Source of the DNA: Sipunculus nudus | Taxonomy: Eukaryota; Annelida; Sipuncula; Golfingiida; Sipunculidae | NCBI GenBank assembly: GCA_026874595.1 | Contig: CM049316.1 | Span: 72,633,176 to 72,697,175, forward strand | DNA length: 64,000 nucleotides | Direction: 5' to 3' | In this document: in pieces, positions 1 to 11,399 of the stretch | How positions within the stretch are numbered: position 1 is the first letter of the stretch | Layout: the number at the start of each line of letters is the position of its first letter | Translations under genes and position numbers: made by a program | Notes under the pieces: model-generated | Databases searched by the model: none | What the model saw: only the letters and a program-made list of their open reading frames with translations | Told to the model about the DNA's origin: nothing

Positions 1-1558
1 TATCTGTTTCTTGAATACATATTTGGATCGACTAGACTGTAAATAAGCTTAAATTGTTCCATAATTGGATTCCTGAGTATTCAAATGAATGTTTGCCTTA
101 AGATTCGATTCTCGGTATTGTGAAGGAATATATTAACGACTGTTGTTTTTTTTTGTGAAATGACTGTTACTAATTTCAAGTAATTTAATTTCATTCAACT
201 GTTCCAGAATGTATCTTGGAGCTTATTGTTTATAATATTATGCATATGATTTAATTTGAGCTAATATAATCTGCTAACCACCCTACATTATTCAGCTCTT
301 CAAATCCTATGTGAGACCTGTTACCAATTAGGGTTCGAAATGAATCTAACCATTTCGTTTTGACAGACTTGCAATTACATTTAATGAAGAATACCAGTTA
401 CAAAATGCATATTCAAAATGGCACTGAATCAAAGTTAATCACATGTTATTCTAGACTTTTGATAAAGAACATCTGCATATCGATACGTATATTTTAGTCT
501 GTTCTTACATTTAGTAAGTTTTTAATTACAGTATATTCTCCTGAAAGTGACTGGTCTGGTACTTGCCCTGAATATTCAACATTTGGTCTACTTTTCTTTA
601 AAATTTCCTTAACATTACACATTCAATTTATGTCCTGCCTTCCTCTCGCTGCGTGTATTTTCAGTGTTATTTATTTATGAGTGTGTGAAACATGTTTACA
701 CGTGTTACGTTTTATATTATTCAAGCCACTCACTTTTCTATATTTACAAAGAGAGTACAAATATAAAGTACATATATCCGATATAGGCCTAATCACTATC
801 TGTGAGACACTGTGCAACAACAGTGATTTTAATCATATTGATAATTACAGGTCTTTATTGCTCTTGAATATCCCTGACACCCAAACGCGGACTCATATTT
901 TAAATCTGTTAATCTTTTTTTTATAATATATTTTAAACTTAATTAGTTCATGCATACGGTGCTATTAAAATGTATTAAATGTCCTTTTATTTAAATATAT
1001 TTTTTCATGATATTATACACAGCTAAAAGAAAGTTAACAGTTTTTAATTTTCCAAATAATGTTTGACATAATTCTCGAGATAGAGATATATTAGCAGAGA
1101 AAAATAACAAGAAAGTAATATATGTAAATACTGAAAATTTACTAATATGGATTAATTATAAACAAAATACTTAATATATTTATAATCCAAGAATTAAAGA
1201 TTGTTATAGGTCTTGAGTATCTCAAAGACAGATTATTTGATTCTTAAGAATATAATGACGTAACTTCATATTTATTGTAAATATGGAGCAGACAGAAGCT
1301 TTACATATATTTAATTGTATGTATGTATGCATATACAGACATTCACACATAAATTACACTGTGAAGAAAAAGATACCTTTTAATCACCAGTTTGCTGGTA
1401 TTTGGTATATGGCATCCGAGATCGACGCCCGGCTCTGCATCCGGCTTGGCATCCGCCATCCAGGTACGAGTCCGTATACCTGTGTGTACCGTGGATAAAT
1501 CTCGTATGTCGGAGGTACAGACTAAATTCATATATGATATTTGCCAGGTTCTGTCCAC
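1..1558. other. AT-rich unique DNA, no gene seen
   Basis: Open frames here are short (81 aa or less) with skewed composition and no recognisable domain. A slightly GC-richer patch at about 1400-1500 repeats the heptamer GCATCCG several times. I see no RNA gene and no clear transposon end. Confidence 0.5.
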
Positions 1559-1925
1559 TTGACGAGTGATTTGCGACTCATCAAGTTGTCAATTACGAGT
1601 CACGAACGTGCAGAAACGAGTCGTTTTAATTCGATATCGTCAAGATGCAAATACGAGTTACCACGTTATCACTTGACTATAGTGATTTGCGAATCGTTTA
1701 GTGGTCAATTACGTGTCGCTAACGTGTACAAAACGAATCGGAACCAGTCGCCATGCAAGATGTAAATACGAGTTATCACGTTACAAGTACTGCTCGTCAA
1801 GTGGTCAAAGTCAACTCGTCATATCTTATTTAAAAGTCGCAAACGCGTAAAAACGAGTCAAAAGTTGGTCTCGTGAAGTGGTTATAATAACGACTCGCCA
1901 AAATAGTTCAGTCCACGGAAAAATT
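1559..1925. repeat. Tandem ~116-bp repeat rich in CGAGT
   Basis: The block starting GTGATTTGCGA at 1566 recurs at 1682 (period 116). Each copy continues with TCAATTACG, an AACGTG segment, and AAATACGAGTTA-CACGTTA about 90 bp in. A third, more decayed copy follows from about 1787. CGAGT/ACTCG pentamers are strongly enriched in both orientations, giving a CpG-containing patch inside AT-rich DNA. No coding potential is convincing. Confidence 0.7.
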
Positions 1926-2337
1926 GATCGTCATTATACAGAATATAGTCCGTGATTTTTAACAAGAAAAAATGATATTGTAGATAGAATTGTGATCAAC
2001 AGCGAGTCGTTATCTATTATTAACGAGTTGTCAAGATTTTAAAACGAGAAAAAGATCAATTCCAATTCAATTAAAAAATATTCAGTTCAAATTCAGTTAA
2101 CAATTCAGAAAGCTGCCAATCATTTGAATAAAAGAGACTCCATTATAGTCCATGCATGTGCTGCAGGGATGTATGTAATTACAAGTAATAACTGTAACGT
2201 TTATTTAAAATCATGTCTATTACTATAACATTGCTCTGCTTGAAAACATTCCGTGGGCGCGTTACTTATCCTAGAAGCTAAGACTAAACACGTCACGAGC
2301 AGATCCCACCTCACTATAAAGTCTTGACTCACCCACT
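1926..2337. other. AT-rich spacer, nothing recognised
   Basis: The CGAGT/GAGTCG motif fades out by about 2050. A TATAAAG string at 2310-2316 could be a TATA box, but no gene start is tied to it. Confidence 0.4.
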
Positions 2338-2733
2338 TCAATAAATCCGTAAACCTGTCGTAGCGTATTGTTTTAAATCTTTGTTCTTTTGTACTATTTC
2401 ATTCCACATGTATTTGTTAGCGTAAAATATGTGCAGAGCGGTTTCAAATGGTACTTCAGCAGCGACAGTTGCTGGTCGGAACCTAAACTGTCTGACAGGT
2501 TTTTGGCGCAGGTGCAACAATGCATACACGGCGTTACAGTAACCCAGACTGTGGATGTTCGTGAGTAGGACATATGGTTTATGTGCGGATGGTCCTGTAT
2601 TAAAATTACTGGCTGCTCTACCATAGGCTCCTGGTATCGAAAACATTTTATCCAATTGCCAGTACCGTAGACTGTACAAGGCGGGAAGCGGCGAGGCTCG
2701 CTGTTGCCGTTCATATTTGAGAATGCAGCGCAC
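2338..2733 (-). CDS. Unidentified open frame, possible exon (131 codons)
   Basis: The frame stays open for 131 codons in a patch more GC-rich than its surroundings. Its composition looks protein-like, with a basic middle part (RQKPVRQFRFRP) and a hydrophilic end (NEIVQKNKDLKQY). A second minus-strand frame, 2714-2394, is also open for 106 codons and is cysteine-rich, so one or both are chance. No domain, signal peptide or membrane segment is recognised, and no strong splice acceptor marks its upstream side. It could be an exon of a host gene or a repeat. I cannot assign a function. Confidence 0.2.
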   Translation of the reverse strand: MRCILKYERQQRASPLPALYSLRYWQLDKMFSIPGAYGRAASNFNTGPSAHKPYVLLTNIHSLGYCNAVYALLHLRQKPVRQFRFRPATVAAEVPFETALHIFYANKYMWNEIVQKNKDLKQYATTGLRIY

Positions 2734-2760
2734 CAGTGGTAGAGATCTTAATAAACTTCC

Positions 2761-3290
2761 AGGTAACAGGTGACGGGGATTCTACATATACAGCAAGAAC
2801 CTTGCTTCGATTCTTCGTGCAGTTTAAGGGTACGGGAAGGACAAAGACCCATGTGTTTACAGAGTAAAGGAAGGAGTACAGCTCGCCGCATTAGGCCTAG
2901 ACATATGACACATTGAGCCTCGCCTGGTTTTACGTCATGGTTCCTTAATTTCCTGTTTTGTCCTCAGATCTACAAGCGTGTAGGTGACGTCAGCATATAT
3001 TGCCTTTCTATGCTCACAGCTTTGGTTATTACATTTAACAACTTTATATCGGGTATGAATTCTACACTGTCATCACTTTTTAAAGTGTCTCACATTGGAT
3101 TCCAGATGTCGTTAACGATAGTGGTCCTACACCTCCGTAGCATCATCATTTTTTTGGCGTCTGTTTAAAACTCTGTTCCAAGTTCTGTATCTCCCCCTCC
3201 CTTGCACTTTTACCGCATGGTCTTCCATGTGGCTGAAAAATGTGGAGATCTCCCAGGCTTATCACCTTTTATACGTTAAAACGACTATAA
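2761..3290. other. Spacer without recognised gene
   Basis: Only short signals are visible: a CRE-like GTGACGTCAG near 2980 and a pyrimidine tract ending in CAG near 2967 that could be a splice acceptor. Neither is supported by an open frame. Confidence 0.35.
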
Positions 3291-3295
3291 TGGGT

Positions 3296-3550
3296 TCATA
3301 TGAAGAAAAAACCGTTTAGTATACCTTTGATGACCTTGACCTTGGACCTATATTGACAAAAACAATAGGCTCCTGTCATTTTAAATTTTCCATCAACTGT
3401 GTAAGATTGAAAGTGATTGCTGCAAAATTGCGACCTGTAGAGAGGGAACAGACAGACAAACAGACAGACAGACAAACAGACATCCGCGACTGACCAACCA
3501 GTTTGCCGAAATCGGAGATTTTCGGCAAGCAAAAAAAGAATGCCTCAAAT
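3296..3550 (-). repeat. Dispersed repeat with GACAGACA tract and TTGCCG hairpin
   Basis: The order is a TGACCTTGACCTTGG block (3329), a (GACA)n-like tract (3450-3480), then TTTGCCGAAATCGG and TTTTCGGCAAGC, which can pair as a hairpin (3502-3531). The same order of parts recurs in the opposite orientation at 50985-51170, so this is a dispersed family. The two overlapping minus-strand frames (74 and 78 codons) are cysteine/serine strings made by the GACA tract and are not taken as genes. Confidence 0.6.
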
Positions 3551-3688
3551 AAAAGGCCTGTATATAAAAGACATACTAATTTGGTAGTTATCATGCTCAT
3601 TCAAACTTATAATCCTTACCTAATTAAGATCGAGTGTCTTGGTAAACTGTACAAGTGAATGAAGTTATAGGTACAATGCTCTGTCATG

Positions 3689-3861
3689 AGTTTGAAAAGT
3701 AATTGGAAAGTAATTGAAATTACATCTATTTTTATGTTTGTAATCATAACAATTATAATTACTTGTATTTAATTTTGTCCAATTACAAATTACACCCAAT
3801 TACTTGAAAATTTTTAATTAATTAAAGGAAATTACAATTACACATTACAATTACCCCAGCC
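3689..3861. mobile_element. Candidate AATTAC-rich MITE with near-8-bp duplication
   Basis: A 173-bp block is saturated with GTAATT/AATTAC on both strands. CTGTCATG (3681-3688) and CTGTCATC (3862-3869) flank it and match at 7 of 8 bases, as expected of an 8-bp target duplication (the hAT size). The right end reads CCCCAGCC-CTG, like the CAGGGCTGGGG terminus common in hAT-type MITEs. The left end does not mirror it, so the boundary is uncertain. Confidence 0.4.
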
Positions 3862-3909
3862 CTGTCATCGACAACAATCATTTTAATACACGATGTGTAA
3901 TTTAGAGTC

Positions 3910-5219
3910 CAGTGGAACCTCTCCTAGTGGGCACCACTTTTGGGCAGTCCCGTTTTTTTTTATTTTTTTTTCTTTATTATGTTTAGCTTATGTGGGCACC
4001 TCTATATTATGTAAAGTGGGCAGTTTTCCAGAGCTAATGTGGGCACTTCATGGATTTTCAAGGTTAAACTATCGTCTTACAGCAACTTTGTAAGCCGTCT
4101 CTATATAGCACTTTTAAAGTTATTAGATAATATTAATTCTTAATTATTTAATAACGATATTAATAAATTTTAATTATAACATTCAAAACAAAAGAAGGTG
4201 TAGGAGTGAACATTGCATAATAATGATTATACTTGACTCAAGACTTAGCTTGGGATGCATGCATACTAATTAGATTAATATGCCTGCACCGGATCAAGTC
4301 AGAGATCACCCCAGACTAGATGCCCTGTGCTAATTATTTAATATTTGTTTGTTTGGCTACCAAGAGTGGAAGGAAGCCCTGCTCCTTCACCCAGTTAATA
4401 CTCTGTGATAAGGTGACAGCTTAGTGTCCCTCTTGCCCATCACAGGTTGTCAGGTATATGCCCACCAGACCAGGGCATTGTTTATTTTTTTATGTAACGA
4501 TTCATACTGTTGAAATGGTGTTCAACCTGGACTCAAACAGCAAATGCAAAGCTACAATGTGCACTTTGCTCCAAACAATCTACAATCACAGACTTTTTCA
4601 CCAAGAATAGAACTGTGAAAATTTAACACATTCATTCAAAGTGTATCACACACTTCAAATGTTTAATGGATTTCCAGTTACTGGATTAATGTTTGTGATT
4701 TACTTACTTGTCTACTTGATATAAAATGTTTTCTTAAGATGACAGTATTTAGATTAGTGACGCATTTTTTGTATAAGAAAATGACTAGTTTTCAAAGAAT
4801 ATATTATTAAGAATTATTACTTCCCATGGCAATGCTAAATACCGCATGCTGCTCTGCCATTTTGTGCTTATAAAATATAAAAAAGATGAATGAATATATA
4901 TATCTCTAGCTATCTTATGGACCACCTGCACACAGCTTCGTTTTATTGTGCTTATTTTTTCAATACTTTTATGTAATAAAATACATATTTTCTAACAAAT
5001 GTCTTGAACATTAAAAATAAATTGTAACTGAAAAAATTATCATTAAATAAAGAGAGATGATACATGAAATAAGTTAAATTAGAAATCTCAAAACATGAGT
5101 AAATATAGCAATATATCTTTCTAGGGGGCAGCACTCATTACCTCCATATAGTGGGCACCTCTATAAAGTGGGCACTTTGGTCCAGTCCTAAGGGTGCCCA
5201 CATTATAGAGGTTCGACTG
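3910..5219. mobile_element. Non-autonomous pogo/Tigger-like element (~1.3 kb)
   Basis: The left end reads CAGTGGAACCTCT (3910) and the right end, reverse-complemented, CAGTCGAACCTCTATAATG (5219 inward). Both are followed by GTGGGCACC, and TGGGCAC is repeated several times near each end. CAGT-GAACCTCTATAA termini with TA duplications are known from the pogo/Tigger branch of Tc1/mariner. TA follows the right end at 5220; on the left the TA is not clean. The interior is AT-rich, has no DDE transposase frame and holds decayed unique sequence, so the copy depended on a transposase from elsewhere. Confidence 0.6.
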
Positions 5220-5221
5220 TA

Positions 5222-6199
5222 TTTATTAATCATGAACAGTAACGAACAATGAAAAATAATTCGGTGCACCTTAAAAATATTATATTACGTAAAATTATAA
5301 GAAGCGTAAGAGTAGCGTACATATCACGCCACTGCTCAGCTCGATCGGCTTCCCTCCAATTACAACTTATAATACAAAATTGCTGCTTTTAATTTGCTGT
5401 CCGTCATTTTGATGGCTCACTGCCATCATATTTGTGTATGTGTTTAAGGAGTGGGATACAAGTCTAGGACGAGAACCTGTTTGCAGATGAAAACATACCA
5501 GACACACTATTCTTTCGTTTTCAACATATGACAGTTTGTGCGCTGATCAGCGAAATAGTCCCCCCTACACGCATGCGTATTTATAAGAATATTGTCTCAT
5601 CCAGTAAATGCCTAAAACGCGTAAGTACGCGTCGCAGTGAGGTTTTGTGGCTTTAAGGCAGCTGTTTATTTTTTCAACAATATTTTTCATCAATTTTATC
5701 AACGGAAAGAAAACGACAACAGAGCATAAAGAATACATCAAACATTCTTTTGATTTTATTTATTAAATTATACAAACTAAAATGCGGGATCATTGATGAT
5801 GATGATAGGGCAACGAAGGTTTGGTTTTAGAATGTTTTTAACATAAATCACAGACACATATTTAGGTCACGATAAAGTAATGAGGAAAAATAAGGAATCA
5901 TAAAGAACCAGGTGTTTGTATATCAAATAAAAAGTAAAGTAGCAGGTAACATTTATGGCTATGAGTGAATAAAAATTCAGTTTGGAAAGGATTAAGAGAG
6001 CATAAATTGATGGCCTTGTAAAATGTCAGTGCGGTCTGATTTTGATGCATAAATTTGTTGCGTTTCATGATTAAATATGTTCCTTTTGAATTTAGTGTGC
6101 AGGGCTATAAAAAATATCCCTAGGAAAAGAAAATTGTACGCTGTAAATTGTTTGGCAATTAATTCTCTTTGAATTCATTATGTGAGGAAAGTTCATTCA

Positions 6200-6200
<1 letters not shown>
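5222..6200. other. AT-rich spacer with one repeated motif
   Basis: No gene is seen. The stretch 5449-5500 (GAGTGGGATACAAGTCTAGG, then GACGAGAACCTGTTTGCA) recurs at 7123-7170 after the tRNA-like module, so it probably belongs to the same SINE tail family. Confidence 0.45.

Positions 6201-6202
<2 letters not shown>

Positions 6203-6262
<60 letters not shown>
6203..6262. repeat. (TA)n microsatellite
   Basis: Nearly pure TA dinucleotides over about 60 bp, with one TG interruption near the end. Confidence 0.95.
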
Positions 6263-6265
<3 letters not shown>

Positions 6266-6404
6266 ATCATGTATGTATAATATATTGTTATTTTTTTCTC
6301 TCTGAACTATGTAAATAACTGTATTTTACACTTTTTATCAGCTTGGAAAACAAATTTGCGTTCAGTAAATGCAAATGTTTTAAACTGACGTTCCCCGGTA
6401 TACA

Positions 6405-6503
6405 GTTAAAAACCCATGTAATGCTGTGTTTATTTATTAAATACCCGTGCAATGCTGTATTTATTTGATTTAATACCCTTGTAATGCTGTACTTATTTTA
6501 TTA
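6405..6503. repeat. Three ~38-bp tandem units
   Basis: The unit AATACCC-TG-AATGCTGT followed by A/T-rich TTTATTT repeats three times with small changes. Confidence 0.65.
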
Positions 6504-6984
6504 TCAATATGAAATACTGACTTGACAAAAGTTCCAGGCATAAAAACCCGGGGTTTATAATCACTAAAAATAAACAGTTTATACTTTGTTACAAAGTTAT
6601 GTAATCTGTCTTCCTGTGTATGACAGAAGTTATGAGAATGTGGTTAACAAATCAAATTTCCTAAGGTGAAATTTTTTTTCCTACATTCGGGCCTTCAAAC
6701 TTTGACCCGCCGATCCAAAAATCAAGGGTGATTTTATTCGCCATTTTAAATGCAACCAGTTGAGGGAAATGGCCAAGCATATATGACACTTGCAGATTTT
6801 TGACCGTTTAAGTGGTCAAATAAGACATTTCTGAGGTTTTATCACCATTTCCGATTTTTTAATCAGAATTACAGTTTTTCCAAGAATTTCCGAGTTATTC
6901 TTAATTTTACTATGTAACAAGAATTAGACTGGTACTCGGCTATACGCACACCTGCTACGTAAATAGAGTGAATCCCTGAGTAGA

Positions 6985-7175
6985 TATCAGTGGTAGAGCA
7001 GACGACCGGCAATCGGAGGGTCGTGGGTTCGATTCCAACACGGGATCATCCGATTTCTTTCTGTGCATTCTTGTTCTATATTTCTCTGCAATGGACCAGC
7101 ATCATTATCCATACATATTTCAAGAGTGGGTACCAGTCTAGGACGAGAACCTGTTTGCATATGATAACGTAATTT
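6985..7175 (+). mobile_element. tRNA-derived SINE (head plus unrelated tail)
   Basis: A tRNA-like head runs from about 6985 to 7046. It has an A-box-like CAGTGGTAGAGC, then exactly 25 bases, then a B box GGGTTCGATTCC, the spacing of a true tRNA. The anticodon loop position reads CCGGCAA (GGC), which would be alanine-like. The anticodon stem has two mismatches and there is no acceptor pairing, so this is a Pol III promoter module and not a working tRNA gene. The tail, with GAGTGGGTACCAGTCTAGG, is shared with 5449-5500. The boundaries are approximate. Confidence 0.6.
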
Positions 7176-7501
7176 TTTTACACTTCTTGGACCATCGTAG
7201 AAAATGCGAAATCAGTTTCGGTTTTATGATGACAAAATGGCTGCTTATGTTATAGTAATAATATAAATACTTAGTATGTAAAACGACAGGAAATGAAAGT
7301 ACCGGCTTGTCATACCTCCAGCGGTACAGTGCTATATATAGTAGGGCACAGTTAAAAACACTGCCGCACGACTGTTTATATAGACCCATAAGTGTTTAAA
7401 GATAATTATTTACATAAACGTACAGGATTTATTTATAAAATTAATAACAAAATTACACTACTTAGGTCCAATGTTACCATAATTTCAGTATAATCATCGA
7501 G
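7176..7501. other. AT-rich spacer
   Basis: No gene or clear repeat is recognised. Confidence 0.4.
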
Positions 7502-7813
7502 TTGATGGTTTTGGCGAAACAGAAATCGAAACCTGCTCCGGAGATTGTTTCGCACAGTTTCATCCGCTGGCTTTTATTTTGTGCACTTTTCCCAGACCCG
7601 AAGCGGTTTCGTATTTTTGAATGGAGCCTACACACGTTTATTCGCTTTCAATATACGAGAGTAAGAAATGCACTGGCTAAACGCTGGATGTCGGAAGTTG
7701 GATGCTGGACTACAGATCGCCTGCTATACATGTACGTACCACACCGAATGAAGTCCCGAATGCATTTTCATAAGCAAACTTTAAGCCATATTGCACATCT
7801 GCGAAATTTTTGA
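7502..7813 (+). CDS. Unidentified 103-codon open frame
   Basis: The frame begins with an ATG in GTTGATGG context and stays open through a moderately GC-rich patch. The product would be basic and rich in aromatic residues and has no domain I recognise. There is no splice or promoter support, and the codon pattern does not stand out. It may be chance. Confidence 0.12.
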   Translation: MMVLAKQKSKPAPEIVSHSFIRWLLFCALFPDPKRFRIFEWSLHTFIRFQYTRVRNALAKRWMSEVGCWTTDRLLYMYVPHRMKSRMHFHKQTLSHIAHLRNF

Positions 7814-9046
7814 ATATTTTTTAATCTAGGACATTACTAAAAATGAAACAAACACAAAATTCTGTGCAACTAAAAAAAAAGTGTACTTCTTTAAATTGTT
7901 TCCTCAGCTTTGGAACAAGAGAAGCTTCTTCAGCGTACAGACACCGAGTGCCGATATGCCACTGTAAACTCAAGTTTATCTCAAATGTAACGGACCATGT
8001 GCCAATATTTACCTATGTGGAGTGTCAAATGAAGTCTTCATAAATATCCTTAAAAAGGCTTACGTGTGTGTGAATTTTGTCGTAGGCGTAACCCTATTTA
8101 TAACGCATAAAGTACATTATATAATTTTACTTCTAACACTTCTAAACATAAATAACTATAGTTACATACACATTTACACTGATGATATGAAAAATTAACC
8201 ATATTCAACTTAATTGGCGCCCCTGTCCTAGTAGCTCCACTGTTTAGTCTGAGGATGAATTTAGATTTTTTCTAAATTTCCTTGTTAATATTTCTTGATT
8301 AACCCATCATGGTTGCTGAAACCACTGTCTTCAATAACGTATCCTATCAACTGTTTATTTTGAAATGCCACATCACTGATATGACAAGGGAAAATAGATC
8401 CGCGTCGATTGGAAGGGGAGAGGTACCCTTGACAACATCTTAACAGCTGCGGCCGAAAGATGGCCTCGTTCCAAGTGTATCTTGCCCTACCGCCAGGCAG
8501 GATTTGAACCTACTCTGCACAGAATCTTACTGAAAAAAAAAAGATATGGCAAAGAATGTAGCTGCTCCTTGGTATTAAACAATGCATAGAATTCATATAA
8601 GTGTCTTTATTCCTTTTTTGTACAAGTCCATTCTATCGCTTCATAACACGCACTATCTCTATTCTATTTAACTTTATTTTTTATTTCTTATTACGAGTAG
8701 GACCATACGGTACTTGGGTCTTGTAATTGATGCACTATCAAACTACATAAACAAATAGAAAAGTCCGAGAACGGTTCCCTGTTAATTACATAAAGTATTC
8801 CGATATAACTTCTTTATACAAGTACACTAACTACGTAGATAAGGAATAACGTAAATGCTTTCATGAATTCAAATATCAGTGGCAATATATTATGGACACC
8901 TCGAGATATATTAGCAAGACACAACAATAAGTATAAACTATAAAGTATAAAATGCCTGATCATTTGCACATAAACCTTTAACTTTATTATGCCCTGACGG
9001 TTCAGATGACATTTAATACAACTGTAAACAAGCGCTTGTAAAAACT
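7814..9046. other. Spacer, one isolated B-box-like site
   Basis: No gene is seen. On the minus strand at about 8500, GGTTCAAATCC matches a Pol III B box exactly, but no A box lies at tRNA distance. Confidence 0.4.
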
Positions 9047-9049
9047 AGC

Positions 9050-9150
9050 ATGCTTGTGACGCCATCTGGTGGCAGACTTTCTTACTAAAGCGATGGACAT
9101 CGAACAAATTGCAAGCTTGTGCAGCCATCTCGTGACAGACTGCCTAATTA
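9050..9150. repeat. Direct repeat, two ~63-bp units
   Basis: GCTTGTGACGCCATCTGGTG (9053) recurs as GCTTGTGCAGCCATCTCGTG (9116), both followed by GCAGAC or ACAGAC. Confidence 0.6.
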
Positions 9151-9372
9151 ATATATGAACTCTTGAACGCGTACGTACAAAATGTATCGTCACGTGCATG
9201 CATGAAACTTATTTCTTTCATGATTCAAACTATAACAAGTGGCCCATGGGCCATGACGCTCAGCTGAATTCAAGGAATGTTGAACAATGAGCAAAATGAC
9301 TGCCAGAGTTAAAAAAAAATCATGAATTTTGTGAAAAGTCCTTAGAAATGGGTTTCAGTGGGCTTTTGGATA

Positions 9373-10373
9373 GATGACAACTTCATTTGAAGGTCTCATA
9401 AATAGAAAAAAAAATGCGTAAAAATTTGAGTGCCACCAGTCTGCAGGAACTGATGAAACAGTCCATGATCAATATATATCCAAAGAATCATGGCCATCAA
9501 GGCCAGATACTGGAGCTTTTGTTTGTATAAAATTTTTAATTATTCTTGGGGGTATTCATGAGCCCTATAGCTGAGAGAATATTGGTAACAGAAACTTAAT
9601 TTCAGGTTTCCAAGGAGATTTTTCATTAGTCTCCCTGGATGTGGAGTAAGAAGATTCTAGGTTCAGCAGTTACAGTTTGTGCCATGTTAACAGATGACCA
9701 CTTCGTTTGAAGGTCTCATAAATAGAGAAAAAATGCCTAAAAATTTGAAAAAAAATACAGGTGGCGCCACCAGTTTGCAGGAAGTGATGGAACATCCCAT
9801 GATCAATATTCATGCAAAGAATCATGGTGATCAATGCAGTAGTTATTCAGATACTTGAGCTTTTGTATCAAATTTTGCATTATTCTGGGGGGTAATTTGG
9901 AGCCCCGTAAATTCCAAGATATGGGTAACCGAGACCTAATTTCAGATTTTCAAGGAGATTTTTCATGGACCTCCCAGGATACTAAGTTTGAAGATTCCAG
10001 GTCCAGTGGTTACGATTTGTGCCCTGTTAACAGATGACAGTTTCATTGAGGTCTGAAAAAAATTCGTAAAAATTGTAAAATATCTAAAAAATACAGGTGG
10101 GACCAGCAGTCTGCAGGAAGTGATGGCACATCCCATGAACAATATTCATGCAAAGAATCATGGTGATCAATGCAGTGGTTATTCAGATACTTGAGCTTTT
10201 GTATCAAATTTTGCATTATTCTGGGGGTTACTGGTACTTTGGAGCGCCATAGCTCGAAGGATATGGGTAACAGAGACCTTATTTCAGGTTTTCAAGGAGA
10301 TTTTTCATGGACCTCCCTGGATGTCAAGTAAGAAGATTCCAGGTTCAGCAGTGACGATTTGTGCCCTGTTAAC
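9373..10373. repeat. Trimer of ~320-340-bp tandem units
   Basis: Units begin at about 9373, 9694 and 10034. Each contains a GATGACNNCTTCATTTGAAGG-like start, GGCGCCACCAGTNTGCAGGA, ATGATCAATAT, CCCNATAGCTNGA and a TTTTCAAGGAGATTTTTCAT block. The second unit carries the full GGTGGCGCCACC palindrome. The units differ by many substitutions and small indels, so this is an old expansion. It shares the palindrome with the modules at 11.4, 28 and 38 kb, but the flanking sequence differs. Confidence 0.75.
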
Positions 10374-10621
10374 GGACAGTCAGCTGAGCTAAAAACGTAA
10401 GACCCAACTAAAGGCTATAACGTGATTTCATCTTGCGCTTGAAATTAGCTATTTCAAGAACTAAAACTTACAAAAAAGTCACAACATACCAACTATAATA
10501 CTACAACTGGCAGTTTAAGTTTATAGTTTAAACATATCATGCCTCGTTTCACTTGCTTCGGATTTTTAGGATTTTTTAGGAGTGAACGGAGTGTTTCCCC
10601 TTTGTTAGCTTCTCATGAATA
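10374..10621. other. Spacer before the minisatellite
   Basis: No gene or repeat is recognised. Confidence 0.4.
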
Positions 10622-11047
10622 TATTTAGATGACCTCAATAACAATAATAGGAGATAAGTTGACCTCAATAACGGAGATAAGATGACCTCAATAACAAGAG
10701 ATAAGATAACCTCAATAAAAGGAGAGAAGATGACCTCAATAACAGGAGATAAGATGACCTCAATAATAAGAGATAAGATGACCTCCATAACAGGAAATAA
10801 GATGACCTCAAAAACAGGAGATAAGATGACCTCAATAACAAGAGATAAGATGACCTCAATAACAGGAGATAAGATGACCTCAATAACAGGAGATAAGATG
10901 ACCTCAATAACAAGAGATAAGATGATCTCTATAACAAGAGATAAGATGACCTCAATAACAGGAGATAAGATGACCTCAATTACAGGAAATAAGATGACCT
11001 CAATAACAGGAGATAGATCACCTCAATAAAATAAGATCACCTAAATA
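10622..11047. repeat. 24-bp minisatellite, about 17 units
   Basis: The unit is ATAAGATGACCTCAATAACA plus GGAG or AGAG. Because 24 is a multiple of 3, both strands give open frames: an 8-residue repeat MTSITGDK on plus and LLLRSSYL on minus. These frames follow from the period and are not evidence of genes. Edge units are more diverged than central ones, and the 3' end drifts to 20-22 bp. Confidence 0.95.
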
Positions 11048-11399
11048 TGAGGAGATCGGCGTTAACTTATTAAACTTACAGAGAACTTGTTCTCTTTGAG
11101 GTATACATATTTTCGCAAAAAAAAACCTCTCAGACCTAAAATTATATAAACAGTATTGCGAGGTACACAAAATAAACATTATAATGATCTGCATAAATGC
11201 CAAACTATGTTGTAACGCAAATGTATATTCATACACGTTTCTTACCTCCATGTTGGACAAAGAATCAGCAGCAGTGCGTGGCACCCTCTAAGGGCCCAAT
11301 TCACACGCATATATTTACTGATGTAATTATATTAGAGTAACAGTTTTGCGGATAATTTATTTCAGCAACTCCGCCGCTTCGTTGTTTCCGGAGAGAGAA
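11048..11399. other. Spacer, no gene seen
   Basis: A minus-strand frame of 88 codons (11284-11018) overlaps the end of the minisatellite and has no recognisable features. Confidence 0.4.

Noticed and set aside
3376-3600. Serine/cysteine-rich 74-codon frame on minus as a secreted peptide
   Set aside because: It is the translation of a GACA repeat inside a dispersed family that recurs inverted at 51.0 kb.
6985-7046. Functional tRNA-Ala gene
   Set aside because: The anticodon stem has mismatches and the acceptor stem is missing; it is a SINE head.
8495-8515. tRNA gene on minus
   Set aside because: Only the B box (GGTTCAAATCC) matches. There is no A box at the right distance and no cloverleaf.
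10622-11047. 24-bp direct repeats as a CRISPR array
   Set aside because: Head-to-tail units without spacers; ordinary minisatellite.
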